NCBI GenBank assembly: GCA_943349725.1
Contig: CALQZP010000049.1
Coordinates: forward strand, 1-7,551
Origin: Candidatus Nomurabacteria bacterium
Lineage (GTDB): Bacteria > Patescibacteriota > Minisyncoccia > Phycocordibacterales > UBA10002
DNA length: 7,551 nucleotides
Direction of reading: 5' to 3'
Positions 4,564 through 7,551 of this stretch are shown here, piece after piece (position 1 is the stretch's first letter; each line of letters begins with the position of its first letter). Made by a program: the position numbers and the translations under genes. The notes beneath the pieces are model-generated. The model was not told the origin of the DNA. It searched no databases and saw nothing but the letters and a program-made list of their open reading frames with translations.

Positions 4564-4617
4564 TAAAAAGTTGCTTTATGCGTTGTTGGCACTAAGCTAG
4601 AAATGATTGCACATTGA

Positions 4618-4737
4618 ACCCTCAACTTCATCTTCAATACGATACGCAGAGCAGAATTAGAAGGTAGAATTCGGATTGTTTCAACACCTGAAGGCGGCGC
4701 ACCGCTTGAAATTCGAGAAAAATGGATCGGCATTGAA
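4618..4737 (+). other. In-frame coding-like extension upstream of the 4738 ATG
   Basis: The frame of the following gene stays open back to a TGA at 4615. From about 4663 it reads GRIRIVSTPEGGAPLEIREK then WIGIE, which looks like a genuine conserved N-terminus (a basic strand, a P-x-G-x-A-P loop and a W-x-G-I/L-E motif) rather than random sequence. No ATG, GTG or TTG occurs in this stretch. Either translation starts at a rare codon (an ATT follows AGAAGG by a few bases), or the 5' end has been lost or frameshifted. Confidence 0.5.
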
Positions 4738-4998
4738 ATGCCTTGCCTTTGGTTTGATCCATACGTGGAAAGCAAAGAGGTTGGTACAGGGAAGTACAAG
4801 GGACCAGCGGCTTCCTATATCGTCTTTCAAAGAGAGGCTGTAGATGCGCTCACCAAAGTCCACCCGGAGGCGGCACACTGGTGGAATAGCAACGGATACC
4901 CGCAACACAACGATGCTCTTTGGCTGTTTAGTGCTAATTCTGTGGAGGTCTTGAAAGAAGTCCTGACCAAAGCGCAACTCATGAGCGAAAACAATTGA
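4738..4998 (+). CDS. Small protein of unknown function; N-terminus probably extends upstream
   Basis: 86 aa from the first ATG, but the true product likely includes residues encoded from about 4663 (see the upstream entry). I do not assign a named family. The fuller product has a pattern I associate with uncharacterised small proteins: RIRIVSTPEGGAP, W-x-G-I-E-M-P, then ASYIVFQREAVDALTKVHPE, AAHWWNSNGYP and a C-terminal LWLFSANSVEVLKEV. There is no signal peptide, membrane segment or metal-binding cluster; it looks like a soluble, compact domain with several aromatic residues. It stands alone on the plus strand, divergent from secE, and ends in its own strong terminator, which suggests it is or was expressed. 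It could be a remnant if the missing start is real. Confidence 0.6.
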   Translation: MPCLWFDPYVESKEVGTGKYKGPAASYIVFQREAVDALTKVHPEAAHWWNSNGYPQHNDALWLFSANSVEVLKEVLTKAQLMSENN

Positions 4999-5017
4999 AT
5001 GTAGCGTCAGTGACGTC

Positions 5018-5058
5018 AAACGCCTGTCCGGCTTTCCGAACAGGCGTTTCTTTTTTTC
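5018..5058 (+). terminator. Intrinsic terminator after the unknown small gene
   Basis: AAACGCCTGTCCGG (5018-5031) pairs with CCGAACAGGCGTTT (5036-5049) with one mismatch and a CTTT loop, followed by a T-rich tract (about 5047-5060). It is a classic plus-strand Rho-independent terminator, 20 bp after the stop at 4998. Confidence 0.88.
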
Positions 5059-5062
5059 TTCC

Positions 5063-5097
5063 CTACTAACTACTATCTACTCACTACTAACTATTTG
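5063..5097 (+). repeat. Tandem heptad repeat CTACTNN, five units (copy 2)
   Basis: Units CTACTAA, CTACTAT, CTACTCA, CTACTAA, CTATTTG follow each other with a period of exactly seven. The order of units matches copy 1 (3163-3197), and both are preceded by TTCTTCC next to a terminator T-tract. The fifth unit supplies the CTA that is the TAG stop codon of the adjacent minus-strand SIMPL gene. Confidence 0.78.
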
Positions 5098-5867
5098 ACC
5101 TCGTAGGTAATCGTCACGTTTGAAATAATTTTCTCCTCCCCTACCGGAATAGCAGGAGCCGAAGCAGCTTCACCTCCTCGTCCGTACGCATCGGACGCCA
5201 TTGTTTTGTACAGTGGATAGTAGTTTCCGTTGTCGCTGTAGCTCACAATCCTGACGAGACTGACGCCGAGCGACTTGGCGAGCTTTGAGGCTTCTTCACG
5301 CGCTTCCGTAATCGCTTTGTCCCGAGCCTCTTTGGCAAGTTCGTCACGCTTGTCGAAATCGAACGAGAGGCCGGAAATATTGGTAGCTCCCTGCTCACCG
5401 ATGCCTGATAGAAGTTTGCCTGCGTCTTCAAGCTTGCGGACCTTAACCGTCACGCTTTGGCTTACGACATATGCGGAAAGCACTTGCTTACCGAGAGGAT
5501 ATCCGGCTGACGAGAGTTTGTTGTATTCGTAGCGCGGATAAATCGTATAGCCGGATGTGGTAATGTCTTTTTCGGCAACGCCGTTCTTCTTCAGGTACTC
5601 AAGAATCGCATTTATCTGCTTCGCCGCTTCGCTCTGCGCTTCACTGACCATGAGAGACTCCTCGGTGACGCTAAAGGAAAATGTGGCGAGGTCGGGAATG
5701 CCGACAATCTCTCCCTTGCCTTGCACGTTAATAGTGTTTTGTCCTGAAGGAGAAGAGCCGATAAACCGCATAGCCTTAAGCTCGCTCACAAACTTTGCCG
5801 CAAGAAACAGCGAAAGGAGCATCAGAGCGACACTGATACTTCTCTTTACTTTAGTGTCTTCAAACAT
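5091..5867 (-). CDS. SIMPL/DUF541 (YggE-like) membrane-anchored protein
   Basis: 258 aa. The N-terminus VKRSISVALMLLSLFLAAKF (about residues 7-26) is a single hydrophobic segment after a charged start: an uncleaved signal anchor or a signal peptide, so the rest is probably extracytoplasmic. Residues about 44-258 match the SIMPL domain: INVQGKGEIVGIPDLATFSFSV, then SEAQSEAAKQINAILEYLKKNGV, DITTSGYTIYPRY, YVVSQSVTVKVRKLEDAGKL, GATNISGLSFDFDKRDELAKEARDKA, EEASKLAKSLGVSL and the final VTITYEVK. Family role is poorly defined; E. coli YggE is linked to oxidative stress, which should not be transferred here without care. It appears monocistronic: a terminator and repeats lie after it, and a 157-bp gap with a possible promoter before it. 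No Shine-Dalgarno. Confidence 0.88.
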   Translation of the reverse strand: MFEDTKVKRSISVALMLLSLFLAAKFVSELKAMRFIGSSPSGQNTINVQGKGEIVGIPDLATFSFSVTEESLMVSEAQSEAAKQINAILEYLKKNGVAEKDITTSGYTIYPRYEYNKLSSAGYPLGKQVLSAYVVSQSVTVKVRKLEDAGKLLSGIGEQGATNISGLSFDFDKRDELAKEARDKAITEAREEASKLAKSLGVSLVRIVSYSDNGNYYPLYKTMASDAYGRGGEAASAPAIPVGEEKIISNVTITYEVK

Positions 5868-5892
5868 ACATACAGGTTTTAACTGATAATTG

Positions 5893-5921
5893 CCGGTACT
5901 CCTCTATAAGCCGAGCACCGG
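5893..5921. repeat. Stem-loop in the SIMPL gene leader
   Basis: CCGGTACTC (5893-5901) and GAGCACCGG (5913-5921) pair at 8 of 9 positions around an 11-nt loop. It lies about 25 bp upstream of the SIMPL start, inside the predicted leader, and could be a regulatory or stabilising structure. The rest of the 5868-6024 gap holds no gene I can support. Confidence 0.45.
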
Positions 5922-5927
5922 TCTGTT

Positions 5928-5957
5928 ATGTTACCACTTGTCTTCTGTGCGCTTCAA
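5928..5957 (-). promoter_or_regulatory. Possible sigma70 promoter for the SIMPL gene
   Basis: On the minus strand, TTGAAG (5957-5952) and TAACAT (5933-5928) are separated by 18 bp. Match quality is moderate (4/6 each). It is the best candidate found in the 157-bp gap upstream of the SIMPL start. Confidence 0.35.
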
Positions 5958-6024
5958 CCGTCTCTGGGGCGGAACCGAAGACAATTCACTTCAGGGTTAG
6001 TATCCGCAAACTATGCAAGACGGA

Positions 6025-6894
6025 CTAGGAATTTTGCCTTTCATAGGCGGAAACTAAGTTTTGGAAGAGTGACGCCACGGTCATTGGTCCCACCCCACCG
6101 GGCACAGGAGAAATGGCGCCGACAATATCTTTCACATCATCGAAATGCACATCGCCCGTGATGGTTACTTCCGCCACCTCATCATTCAATTTTTCGCCAG
6201 TCACCGCGGTAATCCCCACATCAATGACGATTTGTCCTTCGCGGACATCATCTTTTTGGATAAAGTGAGGTTTCCCCGCAGCGATAATGAGAATGTCCGC
6301 CGAACGCGTCACCTCGGAACAATTCACCGTTTTGCTGTGCGCCACGGTCACGGTAGCGTCGGCGTTGAGGAGCGCGATAGCCGTCGGTTTCCCTACCAGG
6401 AAGGAACGGCCGACAACCACCACTCGTTTTCCGGCAACCGGAATCTTGTAATAGTGGAGAAGCGAAAGAATACCTTTCGTGGTCGCAGGGGTGAACCCTG
6501 TCGTTTTGTTTTCCCACAAGAGCTTCACATTCACGCTTCCGAGACCGTCCACATCTTTTCCGGGAAGAATCGCTTCAATAATCACATCACTATCGAGTGT
6601 CTCCGGAATGGGAAGTTGGAGGAGAATGCCGTGCGTATCGGTGTCTTTGTTAAAACGTTCAACGGTTTTGAGTACTTCCGCAAGCTGAACGTCGGCGGAA
6701 AGCTGTATATGCTCGGCGAGAGCGCCGATGCTTTCGGCAAAGAGCTTCTTCTGCCTGACATACGCCGCACTTTCTTTATTGTTACCGATTTGAATAATGG
6801 CGAGTTTCGGCTTACCTGAAAAACCTCCGATTTTCTCTCGGAGTTCCTTCTTTATCTCGTCTCTCACTTTTTTCCCGTCAAGCACTATCGCCAT
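6025..6894 (-). CDS. folD: Bifunctional methylene-THF dehydrogenase / methenyl-THF cyclohydrolase
   Basis: 289 aa from the ATG at 6894 (MAIVLDGKK); a GTG two codons earlier is possible. It interconverts 5,10-methylene-, methenyl- and 10-formyl-tetrahydrofolate with NADP, supplying ThyA and formylation reactions. Seen in order: SAAYVRQKKLFAESIG with the catalytic Y-x3-K, THGILLQLPIP, PGKDVDGLGSVN, FTPATTKGIL (usual P-C-T reads P-A-T), the nucleotide-binding VVVVGRSFLVGKPTA, VTVAHSKT, ADILIIAAGKPHFI, GQIVIDVGI, GDVHFDDV and the C-terminal ISPVPGGVGPMTVASL. All main blocks are present, so it should be functional. It is transcribed alone or with the upstream livF-like gene across a 156-bp hairpin-containing gap. 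No Shine-Dalgarno before the start. Confidence 0.97.
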   Translation of the reverse strand: MAIVLDGKKVRDEIKKELREKIGGFSGKPKLAIIQIGNNKESAAYVRQKKLFAESIGALAEHIQLSADVQLAEVLKTVERFNKDTDTHGILLQLPIPETLDSDVIIEAILPGKDVDGLGSVNVKLLWENKTTGFTPATTKGILSLLHYYKIPVAGKRVVVVGRSFLVGKPTAIALLNADATVTVAHSKTVNCSEVTRSADILIIAAGKPHFIQKDDVREGQIVIDVGITAVTGEKLNDEVAEVTITGDVHFDDVKDIVGAISPVPGGVGPMTVASLFQNLVSAYERQNS

Positions 6895-6986
6895 GCCCAC
6901 TACTATCTCATTTTTTTCTCCGAAGTTCCAGTTTCCGCCATCTTATTCTCCCTTTTTTAAAGTGAGTGGCGAGTATTCGAGCCGAG

Positions 6987-7042
6987 GGATTTAACAAATC
7001 CTCCACCGCCGAAGACGGCGGCACCTCCTTTAGGAAAGGAGG
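6987..7042. repeat. Three consecutive short hairpins between livF-like gene and folD
   Basis: GGATTT-AAC-AAATCC (6987-7001), CCGCCG-AAGA-CGGCGG (7006-7021) and CCTCCTTT-AGG-AAAGGAGG (7024-7042) are each perfect stems, almost touching. TCCTCC at 6999-7004 can instead pair with GGAGGA at 7038-7043, wrapping the middle hairpin. They start 9 bp after the ABC ATPase stop codon. The T-tracts are weak, so this is better read as a compact palindromic repeat cluster or mRNA 3'-end structure than a classical terminator. The remainder of the gap (6901-6986) shows no gene. Confidence 0.65.
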
Positions 7043-7050
7043 AATAAGAA

Positions 7051-7551
7051 CTACACCTTCCCCAGAAACACCTTCTCCAGTATCCCACTTGCGATGACAG
7101 CGTCGGGCTTTCCTTCCGCCACCACCACGCCCTTATCCAGCACATATGCTCGGTTAACAATATGTAGAAGTGATTTCAGGTTATGCTCTACGACGAAAAT
7201 CGCCGTTTTATGCCGTTCGTTTATCTCTTTGATTTTCGCGAACACTTCTTTCACGATTTTCGGCGCGAGACCAAGCGAGGGCTCGTCCAGTAAGAGGACG
7301 TTCGGACGAGTTACGAGCGCGCGGGCAATCGCGAGCATCTGTTGTTGTCCGCCAGAAAGCGTTCCTGATTTTGCTTTTAGTTTCGCTTTGAGTGCGGGAA
7401 AGAATTCCAGTACTTCTTCAATTCTTTGCTGAAGTATTTTTTTGTCTTTTACCACAAATCCTCCAATCTCCAGATTTTCGCGGACCGTCAGATGTTTAAA
7501 CACCCTTCTCCCTTGCGGAACAAACGCGATGCCGTCCGCGACCATTTCGTG
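7051..7551 (-). CDS. livF: LivF-type ABC transporter ATPase, N-terminus beyond window edge
   Basis: 167 codons in frame to the window edge. The frame continues upstream of the internal ATG at 7545 with H-E, as in LivF proteins (..HEMV..GIAFVPQGRRVF), so that ATG is not the start and the Walker A part is missing. Seen: Q-loop FVPQGRRVFKHLTVRENL, ABC signature LSGGQQQMLAIARAL, Walker B NVLLLDEPSLGLAP with the following D-loop region, the H-switch AIFVVEHN and a LivF-like end (ILEKVFLGKV). In the family it powers import of branched-chain amino acids or related substrates (LivFGHM-K), peripheral on the inner membrane. Permease partners would be expected upstream, outside the window. The substrate is not proven; amide/urea transporters (UrtE) are close relatives. 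Confidence 0.85.
   Translation of the reverse strand, partial: HEMVADGIAFVPQGRRVFKHLTVRENLEIGGFVVKDKKILQQRIEEVLEFFPALKAKLKAKSGTLSGGQQQMLAIARALVTRPNVLLLDEPSLGLAPKIVKEVFAKIKEINERHKTAIFVVEHNLKSLLHIVNRAYVLDKGVVVAEGKPDAVIASGILEKVFLGKV

Noticed and set aside
4147..4566. A 139-codon plus-strand frame over nusG/secE
   Set aside because: It runs antisense across two genes certain by motif (NusG and SecE) and over their promoter.
6145..6819. A 224-codon plus-strand open frame inside folD
   Set aside because: It is fully antisense to folD, which has all family motifs in order. The translated product looks like a shadow with skewed composition.
6961..7000. A tRNA-like TTCGA sequence near 6976-6981
   Set aside because: No cloverleaf, anticodon arm or acceptor pairing could be built around it.
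6957..7160. A 67-codon minus-strand frame ending in a repeat-derived SLGSNTRHSL tail
   Set aside because: It overlaps the livF-like gene in another frame and then runs through the hairpin cluster. The tail resembles spurious repeat-encoded proteins seen in many annotations.
7543..7545. The ATG at 7545 as the start of the ABC ATPase
   Set aside because: It falls inside the conserved H-E-M-V..G-I-A-F-V-P-Q block. The Walker A region must lie further upstream, outside the window.

Overview
The window looks like chromosomal DNA from a small-genome bacterium, most probably a Candidate Phyla Radiation (Patescibacteria), Parcubacteria-like lineage. This is an inference from several things. The housekeeping genes are compact and have divergent sequences. 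There are almost no Shine-Dalgarno motifs, and several starts sit in an A-rich AAAAACTATG-type context. rplK is not followed by rplA. Short, low-complexity repeats fill most intergenic gaps. No tRNA, rRNA, CRISPR array, transposase or phage gene was seen.

Layout from left to right. (1) 1-2032, minus strand: a truncated thymidylate synthase (thyA), a dCTP deaminase (dcd) and a CYTH/triphosphate-tunnel protein, separated by repeat-rich gaps. (2) 2100-2160: back-to-back promoters whose -35 boxes overlap. (3) 2175-3118, plus strand: dihydrofolate reductase (folA) and a Nudix hydrolase 2 bp apart, ending in a strong hairpin terminator. (4) 3195-4488, minus strand: secE-nusG-rplK from a near-consensus promoter with a hairpin at the start of the leader. 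(5) 4618-4998, plus strand: an unnamed small protein whose coding signal extends upstream of its only ATG, followed by a terminator. (6) 5091-5867, minus: a membrane-anchored SIMPL/DUF541 protein. (7) 6025-6894, minus: folD. (8) 7051-7551, minus: the C-terminal two thirds of a LivF-type ABC ATPase running off the window.

The metabolic theme is dTMP supply and folate one-carbon cycling. Dcd makes dUTP (or dUMP if bifunctional) from dCTP. ThyA methylates dUMP using methylene-THF. FolA regenerates THF, and FolD interconverts methylene- and formyl-THF. Nudix and CYTH proteins act on phosphorylated nucleotides or polyphosphates. No dUTPase gene lies in the window.

The points most worth a second look are: a ThyA whose visible dUMP-phosphate arginines are all substituted; an Asp-to-Asn change in the Dcd I-D-P-G motif; a palindromic element apparently inserted in frame in folA; period-7 CTACTNN repeats at gene ends; the shared -35 divergent promoter; and the common start context.
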